From an uncultured Streptomyces sp. (GTDB lineage Bacteria; Actinomycetota; Actinomycetes; Streptomycetales; Streptomycetaceae), in assembly GCA_946480485.1 (NCBI GenBank), contig CAMLJW010000340.1:1-5919 (forward strand): a stretch of DNA of 5,919 nucleotides, given 5' to 3'. The notes under the pieces are model-generated. The model did not search any database, was not told where the DNA came from, and was given only the letters and a program-made list of their open reading frames with translations. Shown one piece after another: positions 1 through 5,546 of the stretch. The position numbers and the translations under genes were made by a program. How positions within the stretch are numbered: the stretch's first letter is position 1; every line of letters begins with the position of its first letter.

Positions 1-108
1 GACTGCGACCCCGTCACCCGCACCCGCGAAATCGAAGACGACCGCGGCATCCGCAGCCTCACCCGATGCCACCTCTGCAACCCCAAAGCGAAAGGCCAAG
101 CAGCATGA
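1..108 (+). CDS. C-terminal end of a CxxC-containing protein (partial)
   Basis: This is the last 35 codons of a gene that begins before the window, read in frame from base 1 to TGA at 106-108. The tail contains a Cys at residue 2 of the fragment and a CHLC pair near the end, followed by a basic Lys-rich finish. The C-D-x(n)-R-C-x2-C pattern looks like the second half of a treble-clef or zinc-ribbon fold; the first half would lie upstream. Zinc-ribbon tails of this kind occur on phage replication-initiator and DNA-binding proteins encoded just before DnaB helicases, so a replication role is possible, but this is inference from position. Its stop overlaps the helicase start as ATGA (105-108), implying translational coupling. 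Its full identity cannot be called from this fragment. Confidence 0.72.
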   Translation, partial: DCDPVTRTREIEDDRGIRSLTRCHLCNPKAKGQAA

Positions 109-1460
109 CCGAACCACTCTGGGACGCAGCCGCCACCACCGAACCCCACAACCTCGAAGCCGAAAAAGCCGCCCTCGGCTCCACCTTCTTCGACCTCGCC
201 GCAGTCGACACCATCGACCGCATCCTCACCGGCCCCGAAGACTTCCACGAGCCCCGCCACCAGATCGTCTACCGAACGATCATCGACATGGCCTGCCGCG
301 ACCGAAACCCCAAGATCGACCCCATCACCGTCGCTGCCGAACTCCTCGCCACCGGCGAACTCACCAAAGTCGGCGGAGCCCCCTACATCCACGAACTCGC
401 CCAATCCGTACCCGTCGTCGGCAACGCCGCCGGATACGCCGAGATCATCCGCGAACACGCCCAACTCCGCGCCATCCTCCGCGCCACCCGCGCCGGCACC
501 AGCCGCGTCCTCGCCGCCACCCAAGCCGCCGCCGAAGTCCTCGAAGCCGTCATGTCCGACCTCCAGGCCGCAGCCAAAGGCGTCACCGTCGCCGACGAAC
601 GGCTCTCCGTCGCCGACCGGTGGATGAGCTTCATCGACGAACTCGAAGCCGGACACGACCCCCGCGCCCTTGACACCCCCTGGCACGACCTCAACGACGT
701 CATCGAACTCAAACCCGGCCAACTCATCACCGTCGGCGCCGCCACCGGCGGCGGCAAGTCCCTCTTCGGCGTCAACCTCGCCGCCCACGTCGCCCTCACC
801 CGAGGCCGCCCCGCCCTCGTCGCCTCCATGGAAATGGGCGGCGGTGAACTCATGGCCCGCCTCACCGCCGCCGAAGCCGGCGTCAACGTCGAAAAGCTCA
901 TCCGCCGCAACCTCACCCCCAGCGACTGGGAAAAAGTGTTCCGCGCCGCCCCCAAGCTCCAAAACGCCCACAACTTCGTCCTCGACGACAGCCCCAACCT
1001 CACCATCGGCAAGATCCGCACCCGCGTCCGCTGGATGGCAGGCACCGGCCGCCCTCCGGCCATCGTCGTCGCCGACTACCTCCAGCTCGTCACACCCGAG
1101 CCCAGCAAGAAAGACCGCAACCGGGCCAACGAAGTCGCCGAGATCAGCCGCAACCTCAAGCTCCTAGCGATGGAGTTCGAGATCCCCGTCGTCGCCCTCG
1201 CCCAGTTCAACCGCGGCGCCGTCGGCCGCGAGCCAACCGTCTCTGACTTCAAGGACTCCTCGGCGATCGAGCAGGACTCCAACGTCATCGTCCTCATGCA
1301 CAAGCCGCCGCCCGCCGACCCCGAGATGGGCGTCCCGGACCGCTCCGGCGAGATCGATCTGATCGTCGCGAAGAACCGCAACGGGCCCGCCGGACGCATC
1401 GTCCCGCTCATCCTCCAAGGCCACTACGCCCGACTCCGCTCGATGGGACCCAAGCTGTGA
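105..1460 (+). CDS. DnaB-like replicative DNA helicase
   Basis: This 451-aa protein is a hexameric 5'-3' helicase of the DnaB family, expected to unwind DNA at the fork using ATP. Residues about 12-110 form the helical N-terminal DnaB domain; residues about 190-450 form the RecA-like motor. Visible motifs are Walker A (A-x4-G-K-S, residues 212-219, K218), the catalytic glutamate in SMEM (E243), Walker B with D324 in VVADYLQL, the H3 motif AQFNR (367-370), AIEQD (E389-D391), and KNRNG (423-427) with R425 as the probable arginine finger. Length fits the family. I chose ATG 105 because it overlaps the upstream stop as ATGA and has an AAAGG tract at 91-95. An earlier in-frame ATG at 66 lies inside the upstream gene and has no clear ribosome site. 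No intein is seen and no primase domain is present. A loader or primase would have to be elsewhere. Confidence 0.95.
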   Translation: MTEPLWDAAATTEPHNLEAEKAALGSTFFDLAAVDTIDRILTGPEDFHEPRHQIVYRTIIDMACRDRNPKIDPITVAAELLATGELTKVGGAPYIHELAQSVPVVGNAAGYAEIIREHAQLRAILRATRAGTSRVLAATQAAAEVLEAVMSDLQAAAKGVTVADERLSVADRWMSFIDELEAGHDPRALDTPWHDLNDVIELKPGQLITVGAATGGGKSLFGVNLAAHVALTRGRPALVASMEMGGGELMARLTAAEAGVNVEKLIRRNLTPSDWEKVFRAAPKLQNAHNFVLDDSPNLTIGKIRTRVRWMAGTGRPPAIVVADYLQLVTPEPSKKDRNRANEVAEISRNLKLLAMEFEIPVVALAQFNRGAVGREPTVSDFKDSSAIEQDSNVIVLMHKPPPADPEMGVPDRSGEIDLIVAKNRNGPAGRIVPLILQGHYARLRSMGPKL

Positions 1461-2104
1461 CTATCCAGGCAATCGACACGTACTACGCCGGGCACTACTT
1501 CCGCTCCCGCCTCGAAGCCCGCTGGGCCCACGTCTTCAACGACCTCGGACTCCGCTGGGAATACGAACCCCAGGGCTACCTCGTCGGCGAACACCGCCGC
1601 CCCTACCTGCCCGACTTCTACCTCACCGACCTCGGATGGTGGATCGAGGTCAAAGGGGACACGCAGCGTCTCGACGTCAGCCTCCTCGAAGACGCGGTTC
1701 ACCCCACCCACGGACTCGGCCGCACCGACCCGTGGCATCGGACCAACATCTTGATCCTCGGGCCCATACCCGCCTACGGCGACACCGTCCCCGCACACTT
1801 CAGCATCAGCTGCTCAGCCATCGGCCGCGGTCCCCTCGCCTGCGACAGCGGGTGCCCCTTCACCAGCGCCCTGTTCGGGCTGCACCACTTCGCACCCATG
1901 GCGGACTTCCCCAAGTCCAGCCCCGAGCTGGACGCGCGCCGCCTCAACGCACTCCTCGTACCCGCGTGCCGGCCGACGGTCCACCGACCGGACTGCGACC
2001 TCACCGAGTCGATACCCATCGCCCAGGCGCCCCCCATGCCGCGCCTCGAAGCCGCCTACCTCCTCGGCCGCACCGCCCGCTTCGAACACGGCGCAGCTGC
2101 CTGA
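1457..2104 (+). CDS. putative PD-(D/E)XK-type nuclease
   Basis: This 215-aa protein starts at GTG 1457, which overlaps the helicase stop as GTGA; no strong Shine-Dalgarno is visible, so translation probably relies on coupling. The N-terminal 70 residues carry a compact nuclease-like pattern: an early helix with SRLEARWA (E20), strand WEYEP (34-38), then LPDFYL with D53, and WIEVKG with E64 and K66. The order E...PD-x10-E-x-K matches the catalytic core of the PD-(D/E)XK superfamily, found in phage endonucleases, Holliday resolvases and very-short-patch-like enzymes. The rest (about 70-215) is unrecognised and includes Cys-rich stretches near 119-134 and 171-180, which could bind metal. Position directly after DnaB suggests action on replicating DNA, for example at branched or nicked structures, but substrate and specificity are unknown. 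A nuclease is likely; a precise family is not established. Confidence 0.8.
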   Translation: MTIQAIDTYYAGHYFRSRLEARWAHVFNDLGLRWEYEPQGYLVGEHRRPYLPDFYLTDLGWWIEVKGDTQRLDVSLLEDAVHPTHGLGRTDPWHRTNILILGPIPAYGDTVPAHFSISCSAIGRGPLACDSGCPFTSALFGLHHFAPMADFPKSSPELDARRLNALLVPACRPTVHRPDCDLTESIPIAQAPPMPRLEAAYLLGRTARFEHGAAA

Positions 2105-2261
2105 TCCGCCCGAGTGGCAGATCCGCTGCCCCTGGTGCCACGCCCCACCCGGTACGCGCTGCACCAGCCCCCGCGGCCGACGCCTCCAAGTCGCATCCCA
2201 CGACGCACGCATCACCACCTGGACCACCCGCACCCAACCCGATGAAGGAGCCACCCGGTGA
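2097..2261 (+). CDS. small CCCH zinc-finger protein, apparent CTG start
   Basis: A 54-codon reading frame ends at TGA 2259-2261 and encodes a compact zinc-finger-like protein. From the proposed start, residues C11-P-W-C14, C22 and H35 form a C-x2-C-x7-C-x12-H site, followed by a basic GRR and a SHDAR segment. This matches the small phage zinc-finger proteins common in actinobacterial phages and integrated elements, which probably bind nucleic acid. No ATG, GTG or strong ribosome site lies in frame upstream for well over 150 bases. The best start is CTG 2097, giving LPDPPEW where homologues would be expected to read MPDPPEW, with an 8-nt overlap into the nuclease gene. A +1 frameshift from that gene is a less likely alternative. 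The stop overlaps the next GTG start as GTGA. The coding call is firmer than the start. Confidence 0.68.
   Translation: MPDPPEWQIRCPWCHAPPGTRCTSPRGRRLQVASHDARITTWTTRTQPDEGATR
2244..2250 (+). promoter_or_regulatory. ribosome binding site for the 64-aa protein
   Basis: GAAGGAG lies 7 nt before GTG 2258. It decides this GTG as the start even though it sits inside the end of the zinc-finger gene. Confidence 0.75.
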
Positions 2262-2452
2262 ACGCGTACGAACGCCTCCTCGCCGAAACCATCCCGGTCC
2301 GACCCGCACCACCCCAGCCCAGCCCACATCCCACACCCCCCGGCCACCACTGGACCCCGCAGGAGCAAGACGCCCACTGGAACGACCTCTGCCAAGCCGT
2401 CGGCGCCACCCGCGAACAACGCCCCCACCTCCGCGCCATCCCCGCCGCCTAA
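2258..2452 (+). CDS. hypothetical protein, 64 aa, proline-rich
   Basis: This small protein begins at GTG 2258, which shares GTGA with the stop of the zinc-finger gene and has a GAAGGAG site 7 nt upstream, so it is translationally coupled. The N-terminus reads MNAYERLLAETIPVRP. It is followed by a Pro/His-rich linker (about residues 14-29) and a short C-terminal helix containing HWTPQEQDAHW and LCQAVGA. There is no signal peptide, membrane segment or recognisable catalytic motif. The arrangement, a short helical head, a Pro-rich linker and a WTPQEQ segment, resembles the many unassigned miniproteins in actinobacterial phage early regions. Function is unknown. It closes the helicase block; 60 noncoding bases follow. 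Confidence 0.75.
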   Translation: MNAYERLLAETIPVRPAPPQPSPHPTPPGHHWTPQEQDAHWNDLCQAVGATREQRPHLRAIPAA

Positions 2453-2512
2453 CCGATCAACACCGCGCGACCCCAACCCCACCACCCGCCAACACCACGA
2501 CAGGAGCAAACC
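2453..2512 (+). other. short intergenic gap
   Basis: These 60 bases separate two small genes. They hold the AGGAG ribosome site at 2502-2506 for the GTG at 2513. I see no hairpin or promoter-like hexamers; the two genes probably share one transcript. Confidence 0.55.
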
Positions 2513-2800
2513 GTGACCACGTACCGCATCGAGTTCGGCCCCGCCTGGCCCGTCCCGCCGATCACCGTCGACTACAGCGACCCCAACACTGCGGCCCGCA
2601 CCGTGGCCGAGCACGCCATCCCGCACCTGCGCCCCGTGCTCGCCGAGAAGGGACACCCCGAGTACGCCGACTGCTTCTTCCACACCGACCAGGAGCGCAC
2701 CGTCGGCCAGTTCATGTGGCTGGACCTGGCGGGCGAGAAGTCCGCGCAGTTCTGCCCGGCCCGGCTCACGCCCGTCGCCGCCGTCTCGTCTGCCGTGTAG
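2513..2800 (+). CDS. hypothetical protein, 95 aa
   Basis: This protein starts at GTG 2513 with AGGAG 7 nt upstream (2502-2506). It opens with a probable beta-strand segment, YRIEFGPAWPVPPITVDYSD, then a helix with TAARTVAEHAIPHLRPVLAEKG, then YADCFFHTD and FMWLDL strands, and ends in ARLTPVAAV. The predicted mix of strands and one long helix suggests a small alpha/beta fold. There is no signal peptide, membrane segment or catalytic signature. Proteins of this appearance are frequent as unassigned genes in Streptomyces integrated elements and phages, and I do not know a function. Fifty-nine bases separate it from the next gene, which has its own ribosome site, so the genes are likely co-transcribed but not overlapped. 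Confidence 0.82.
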   Translation: MTTYRIEFGPAWPVPPITVDYSDPNTAARTVAEHAIPHLRPVLAEKGHPEYADCFFHTDQERTVGQFMWLDLAGEKSAQFCPARLTPVAAVSSAV

Positions 2801-2859
2801 CCCCCGCCGCACACCACCCCGCCCGCATCCGGTTACGCCACCACCCACCAAGGAGCAGC

Positions 2860-3018
2860 ATGACCAGCCAGCCCGACCAGCCCGCCGAAGAGCCCACCGC
2901 CCCGGATCGCAGCGTCCGGCCCGTCATCGAACACGCGCTCGCCGACTACTACGACGGCAACACCGAACTCGCCCGGACCCTCATCGACCGGCTGATCGCC
3001 GAAGGGAAGGCCGAGTGA
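2860..3018 (+). CDS. hypothetical protein, 52 aa, acidic
   Basis: This short protein begins at ATG 2860, four bases after AAGGAG (2850-2855). The first 17 residues are a Pro/Glu/Asp-rich tail that is likely disordered. Residues about 18-52 read VRPVIEHALADYYDG then NTELARTLIDRLIAEGKAE, which looks like two helices joined by a short turn, like a small helical-repeat unit or dimerisation motif. A much longer open frame reads into it from upstream, but that stretch overlaps the nuclease and other genes and is low-complexity Pro/Arg, so only the final 53 codons are accepted. Its stop TGA shares one base with the next ATG (TGATG, 3016-3020), indicating translational coupling. Function is unknown. 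Confidence 0.75.
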   Translation: MTSQPDQPAEEPTAPDRSVRPVIEHALADYYDGNTELARTLIDRLIAEGKAE

Positions 3019-3476
3019 TGCCGATCTACCTCCAAGCGCCCACGCCCGCGAACGGCGGACCCGACGGCCGCGGCTGGACCCGGCTGTCTATCGGCTCCAT
3101 GGGCGCGCTGGTGGACGACGAGTGCGCGCTCCGGCCCCGCGACTACAGCCACCTCGTCGAGTCACAGGACACCCGGCGGGCCCGCTACGGCGGTTACGGC
3201 CCGTGCGTCGGCAGCGGCGACTGCGTGCAGTGCCCGATCCTTCAGTCCGCGCCACGGCACCTGGACTCACTCGATGACCGGGTTCTCGTCCGGGTCCACC
3301 CGTCGGACGGGCGCCCGTACCTGATGAACCGTCCCGAAGACGGCTGGGCTTCTCTAGCGAAGCGCTGGACGTGGCAGGACCTGGCTCGGCTCGACGGCTG
3401 GGAAATCGGCCGCCGTCACTGCGACGAGCACAGCGACGGCTTCTGGCTGATCCGCGCCACCGCGCCCGCCTCGTGA
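3018..3476 (+). CDS. hypothetical protein, 152 aa, Cys-containing
   Basis: I place the start at ATG 3018 rather than GTG 3015, because a GAAGG site (3006-3010) sits 7 nt before the ATG but only 4 nt before the GTG. The protein has no family I recognise. It contains a cysteine cluster, C63-x5-C69-x2-C72, plus C36 and an RRHCDEHSDGFW segment (H134, C135, H138) near the C-terminus, which together could bind a metal ion. The middle is rich in Arg and Asp with a segment DRVLVRVHPSDGRPYLMNRP. Tryptophans cluster at 110-128. There is no signal peptide or membrane segment, so a cytoplasmic role is expected. It is the last gene before a strong hairpin and is coupled to the 52-aa gene upstream. Confidence 0.78.
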   Translation: MPIYLQAPTPANGGPDGRGWTRLSIGSMGALVDDECALRPRDYSHLVESQDTRRARYGGYGPCVGSGDCVQCPILQSAPRHLDSLDDRVLVRVHPSDGRPYLMNRPEDGWASLAKRWTWQDLARLDGWEIGRRHCDEHSDGFWLIRATAPAS

Positions 3477-3484
3477 ACGCAGGC

Positions 3485-3513
3485 GACCCGCCCAGTTCGT
3501 ACCTGGGCGGGTC
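3485..3513 (+). terminator. 11-bp perfect hairpin, probable transcription terminator
   Basis: GACCCGCCCAG (3485-3495) pairs perfectly with CTGGGCGGGTC (3503-3513) around a 7-nt loop. It begins 9 nt after the stop of the 152-aa gene. There is no T-run after it, but strong GC hairpins without a U-tract commonly act as terminators in high-GC actinobacteria. It may also protect the 3' end of the transcript. Confidence 0.62.
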
Positions 3514-3563
3514 TACCCAGACCCTACCCACCGCCGTGCCGCTTTCGGGCGGCCGGCCCCTCC

Positions 3564-3569
3564 AAGGAG
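3564..3569 (+). promoter_or_regulatory. ribosome binding site deciding the start of the 312-aa gene
   Basis: AAGGAG lies 5 nt before ATG 3575. It supports this start over earlier in-frame starts that would overlap the upstream gene and the hairpin. Confidence 0.78.
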
Positions 3570-3574
3570 AACCG

Positions 3575-4513
3575 ATGACCGACACCACCCCGTCCCGCCG
3601 TGCTGGGCTCCGCGACGAGATCGTGAAAGCCCTCGGCCAGATCGAGATGGTGCCGCCTGTTGCGCACCGCCGGGAGCAGGCCGACCACGTTCTCGCGGTC
3701 TTGTACCGGGAGTGGCCGTGGCTTCGTGCTGAGGCCGAGGACGCCGCGTCTGTTGTTGTGCCTGCCGCAGACCGAGTGAAGGCCATCGCTGACGCGATCG
3801 GCCCGAACATGCTCTTCGGCCTCCAGGGCGCCGAACTCTTCGGTGAGCCGGGGCAGGAGCGGATCCGGGACTGGATCAAGTGGATCTCGGAGACAGTGGC
3901 CGCACTGCCCGCCACGGCGCTGCCTGCGCCCGCAGACCGGGCCACCGTGCTCCGCGAAGCAGCCGACCGCATCGAGACGTTGATGGATCAGGCTTACGAG
4001 CGCGCCCTGTCTGACCACGAGATCGGCTGGGCAAACGGCCTTGAGGACGCCATGCGCGAGCTGCGCCGTATGGCCGCCGCCGTGCCTGCCGTGGGTGTGG
4101 CCGCCGAGACGCCACCAGCCTTTGGGGCCGACCGCGACAGCAACAACACCCCCAAAGCCGGCCCAAAGGCCGAGATGGTCCACGCCTGCCCGCCCGGCGG
4201 CTCCGGCCTCACCCCCTGCTGCGGGCGGACCCCGTTCGAACTCCCGCTCACCGACCGGATCAGCAGCGAGGCGCCCGTCACCTGCCGCCCGGCTGTTGAG
4301 GCGCAGCCCGGCAACGACACCAAGACGCCCGTCGTCGCCTACCGGTCCACCGGGGCCCGCGTCCTCCGCTGCCTGAGCCACTACCCGGACAACGCTGCGT
4401 TCCGCGAGGGAGACCTGCACCCGGTCACGTCGGAGGACCTTCCAGACGGCGGTCTGTGTACCAAGTGCGGCGTTGACGTCCTGATCCCGCAGCAGCCGTC
4501 GACTTCGCCGTAA
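3575..4513 (+). CDS. modular hypothetical protein with two C-terminal Cys/His modules, 312 aa
   Basis: The start is ATG 3575 with AAGGAG 5 nt upstream; the frame stays open further upstream, but that part overlaps the previous gene. Residues 1-50 carry a helical region (RAGLRDEIVKALGQI, then AHRREQADHVLAVL). Residues about 67-180 contain two helical segments opening with ADR (ADRVKAIADAIG and ADRATVLREAADRIETL) and end in MRELRRMAA, a pattern common in Streptomyces mobile-element proteins. After a disordered linker comes H203-x-C205...CC215-216...C237 in HACPPGGSGLTPCCGRTPFE, and then C266-x2-H269...C295-x2-C298, a likely zinc-binding module with the segment TSEDLPDGGLCTKCG. Function is unknown; binding of nucleic acid is plausible. 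T- and G-ending codons are commoner here than in the helicase block, and the domain order looks mosaic, so recent module shuffling is likely. Confidence 0.84.
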   Translation: MTDTTPSRRAGLRDEIVKALGQIEMVPPVAHRREQADHVLAVLYREWPWLRAEAEDAASVVVPAADRVKAIADAIGPNMLFGLQGAELFGEPGQERIRDWIKWISETVAALPATALPAPADRATVLREAADRIETLMDQAYERALSDHEIGWANGLEDAMRELRRMAAAVPAVGVAAETPPAFGADRDSNNTPKAGPKAEMVHACPPGGSGLTPCCGRTPFELPLTDRISSEAPVTCRPAVEAQPGNDTKTPVVAYRSTGARVLRCLSHYPDNAAFREGDLHPVTSEDLPDGGLCTKCGVDVLIPQQPSTSP

Positions 4514-4550
4514 CAGGCCCGTCCCGCGCCCTCAGTCGCCCGCGTGGCGC

Positions 4551-4592
4551 CTCGAGGCCCGAGTAGGCAGTTCCGCTTACTCCGGCCCCGAG
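4551..4592 (+). repeat. imperfect long inverted repeat (hairpin A)
   Basis: The arms pair as CTCG/CGAG (4551-4554 with 4589-4592), GGCC/GGCC (4556-4559 with 4584-4587) and GAGTAGGC/GCTTACTC (4561-4568 with 4575-4582, one G-T pair). Single mismatches separate the three blocks and the loop is AGTTCC. The total is 16 pairs over 42 nt. It begins 37 nt after the stop of the 312-aa gene, so it could terminate that transcript. Confidence 0.7.
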
Positions 4593-4600
4593 ATCGTGGC

Positions 4601-4657
4601 TTAGGCGGGCGCACAGGGATTCCAGCCCCACCCTGGAATCGCTCAGCGCCCGCCTGA
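4601..4657 (+). repeat. two-tier inverted repeat (hairpin B)
   Basis: The outer arms AGGCGGGCGC (4603-4612) and GCGCCCGCCT (4646-4655) are perfectly complementary and extend by a T-G and a T-A pair. Inside, GATTCCAG (4618-4625) pairs with CTGGAATC (4633-4640) around a 7-nt loop, leaving a symmetric 5+5 nt internal bulge. An alternative CAGGG/CCCTG pairing (4614-4618 with 4631-4635) competes with the inner stem. It lies 8 nt after hairpin A. Confidence 0.75.
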
Positions 4658-4746
4658 CTGCCTCGCAGCACCCCGACCCACCCGAACCCCACACCACGGC
4701 CCGGCAACCGCCACAGGCCCCACCGAAGCCCGCGAAGGAGCACCAC

Positions 4747-5166
4747 ATGACCGACCCGTACCGCGTCCTCGTCACCGGCTCCCGTATCTGGACCGACGGA
4801 CAGACCATGTGGCGCGCCCTCGCCGACACCGTTCATGGCATCCCCATCGACCAGGACATCGTCATCGTCCACGGCTCCTGCCCCACCGGCGCCGACGCCA
4901 TGGCCGATGAATGGGCACGCGGCTTCGGCGCCACCATCGAACGCCACCCCGCGAACTGGCGCCCCACAGGCAGGCTCGACCGATCCGCCGGGTTCCGGCG
5001 CAACGCGGAGATGGTCGCCCTCGGCGCGGACGTCTGCCTCGCGTTCATCCGCAACGGATCGCGCGGCGCCTCCCACACCGCCGCCCTCGCCGAACAGGCC
5101 GGGATCCCGACACGCCGCTTCACCACCGCGCGGGTGTTGCGCCCGGCACCCGAGGAGCAGCCATGA
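4747..5166 (+). CDS. SLOG-family protein (YspA, cpYpsA-related type)
   Basis: This 139-aa Rossmann-like protein fits the SLOG superfamily, whose members bind or process nucleotides or related ligands (relatives include DprA, LOG and YpsA). The YspA/cpYpsA-related type is common in phages and mobile elements; its exact reaction is not established. Visible motifs: VLVTGSR at 7-13 after strand one, IVIVHGSCPTGAD (38-50) with the glycine-rich nucleotide loop, an EWARGFG helix (55-61), HPANW (67-71), RRNAEM (84-89), ADVCLAF strand (94-100), and NGSRGASHT (103-111) for the second phosphate-binding turn. The set and length are typical of an intact member. ATG 4747 follows AAGGAG by 6 nt. The stop overlaps the next gene as ATGA. 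It opens the downstream operon after the tandem hairpins. Confidence 0.93.
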   Translation: MTDPYRVLVTGSRIWTDGQTMWRALADTVHGIPIDQDIVIVHGSCPTGADAMADEWARGFGATIERHPANWRPTGRLDRSAGFRRNAEMVALGADVCLAFIRNGSRGASHTAALAEQAGIPTRRFTTARVLRPAPEEQP

Positions 5167-5546
5167 CCCCCGCCGACCTGTGCGGCCAACCGCACCACGA
5201 CTACCCCGAAACCCTCTGCACCCAGCCCGCCGGCCACTACCGCCGCGACCGCGACCCGCACGGCGGACCACTCATCATCAACGGCGCCGAATGCGGCGGC
5301 GCCGCATGGGACGAACCGAATGAGCAGCACGTGATCCAGCCCGGCCAGACCTACCGCCACTGCGACCCCCGCGAATCCATCCGAATCCGCATCGTCCGGT
5401 ACACGCCCGGCGCTGCCCGCGTCTACGTCGTCGACGCCGTCACCGGCAAACGGCACCGGCAGATCCTCGTCACCCACCTTCACGCCAGCCCGACCACGAA
5501 GACCGGGCAGCCCCGCCGCAGCGGCTACGCACTGGAGCAACCGTGA
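5163..5546 (+). CDS. hypothetical protein, 127 aa, two modules
   Basis: The start ATG 5163 overlaps the SLOG gene stop as ATGA, indicating coupled translation. Residues 1-50 form a Cys/His-rich module: C7, H11, H12, C19, H25, H33 and C44, with a DPHGGPLI and CGGAAWD ending that recurs in small actinobacterial proteins; it may bind zinc. Residues about 56-127 form a second, beta-rich module: IQPGQTYRHCDPRES, IRIRIVRYTPG, ARVYVVDAVTGK, then a basic LVTHLHASPTTKTGQPRRSGY tail section. The pattern of short strands with PGQxY and DPR resembles small barrel-like unassigned domains of Streptomyces elements. I do not know a function. The two modules often appear alone in comparable proteins, so this may be a fusion; that is inference. 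The stop overlaps the next GTG as GTGA. Confidence 0.82.
   Translation: MTPADLCGQPHHDYPETLCTQPAGHYRRDRDPHGGPLIINGAECGGAAWDEPNEQHVIQPGQTYRHCDPRESIRIRIVRYTPGAARVYVVDAVTGKRHRQILVTHLHASPTTKTGQPRRSGYALEQP

Larger units (their letters stand above)
4514..4746 (+). other. structured intergenic region, 233 nt
   Basis: This is the longest noncoding stretch in the window. I find no credible reading frame in it. It contains two adjacent inverted repeats (4551-4592 and 4601-4657), then about 80 bases of C-rich, structure-poor leader ending in AAGGAG at 4735-4740, 6 nt before ATG 4747. No convincing -10 or -35 pair is visible, though actinobacterial promoters are often weakly conserved. A terminator, a leader for the SLOG operon, or both may lie here. 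Confidence 0.65.

Noticed and set aside
66..104. N-terminal extension of the helicase from ATG 66
   Set aside because: Lies inside the upstream gene; ATG 105 has the ATGA overlap and begins the family-like N-terminus.
670..1167. 165-codon open frame on the + strand inside the helicase gene
   Set aside because: Ser/Pro/Ala repeats from out-of-frame reading of the helicase.
1814..2851. 345-codon open frame on the - strand
   Set aside because: Gly/Val/Arg-rich translation antisense to several supported genes; a GC-composition shadow with no motif.
1636..2859. Upstream part of a 460-codon open frame on the + strand
   Set aside because: Pro/Arg/His-rich low-complexity translation overlapping the nuclease, finger and two small genes; only the end from ATG 2860 has a ribosome site and sensible protein.
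3538..3553. Short GCCGC/GCGGC hairpin before the 312-aa gene
   Set aside because: Only 5 bp; expected often by chance at this GC content.
3524..4420. 298-codon open frame on the - strand
   Set aside because: Antisense to the 312-aa gene, which has a ribosome site and recognisable modules; no motif on the opposite strand.
4551..4657. tRNA or att site reading of the tandem hairpins
   Set aside because: No T-arm GTTCRA-like loop, no cloverleaf order, and no direct repeat elsewhere in the window to mark an attachment site.
4381..5271. 296-codon open frame on the - strand
   Set aside because: Spans the SLOG gene and the intergenic hairpins in antisense; Gly/Arg-rich with no domain.
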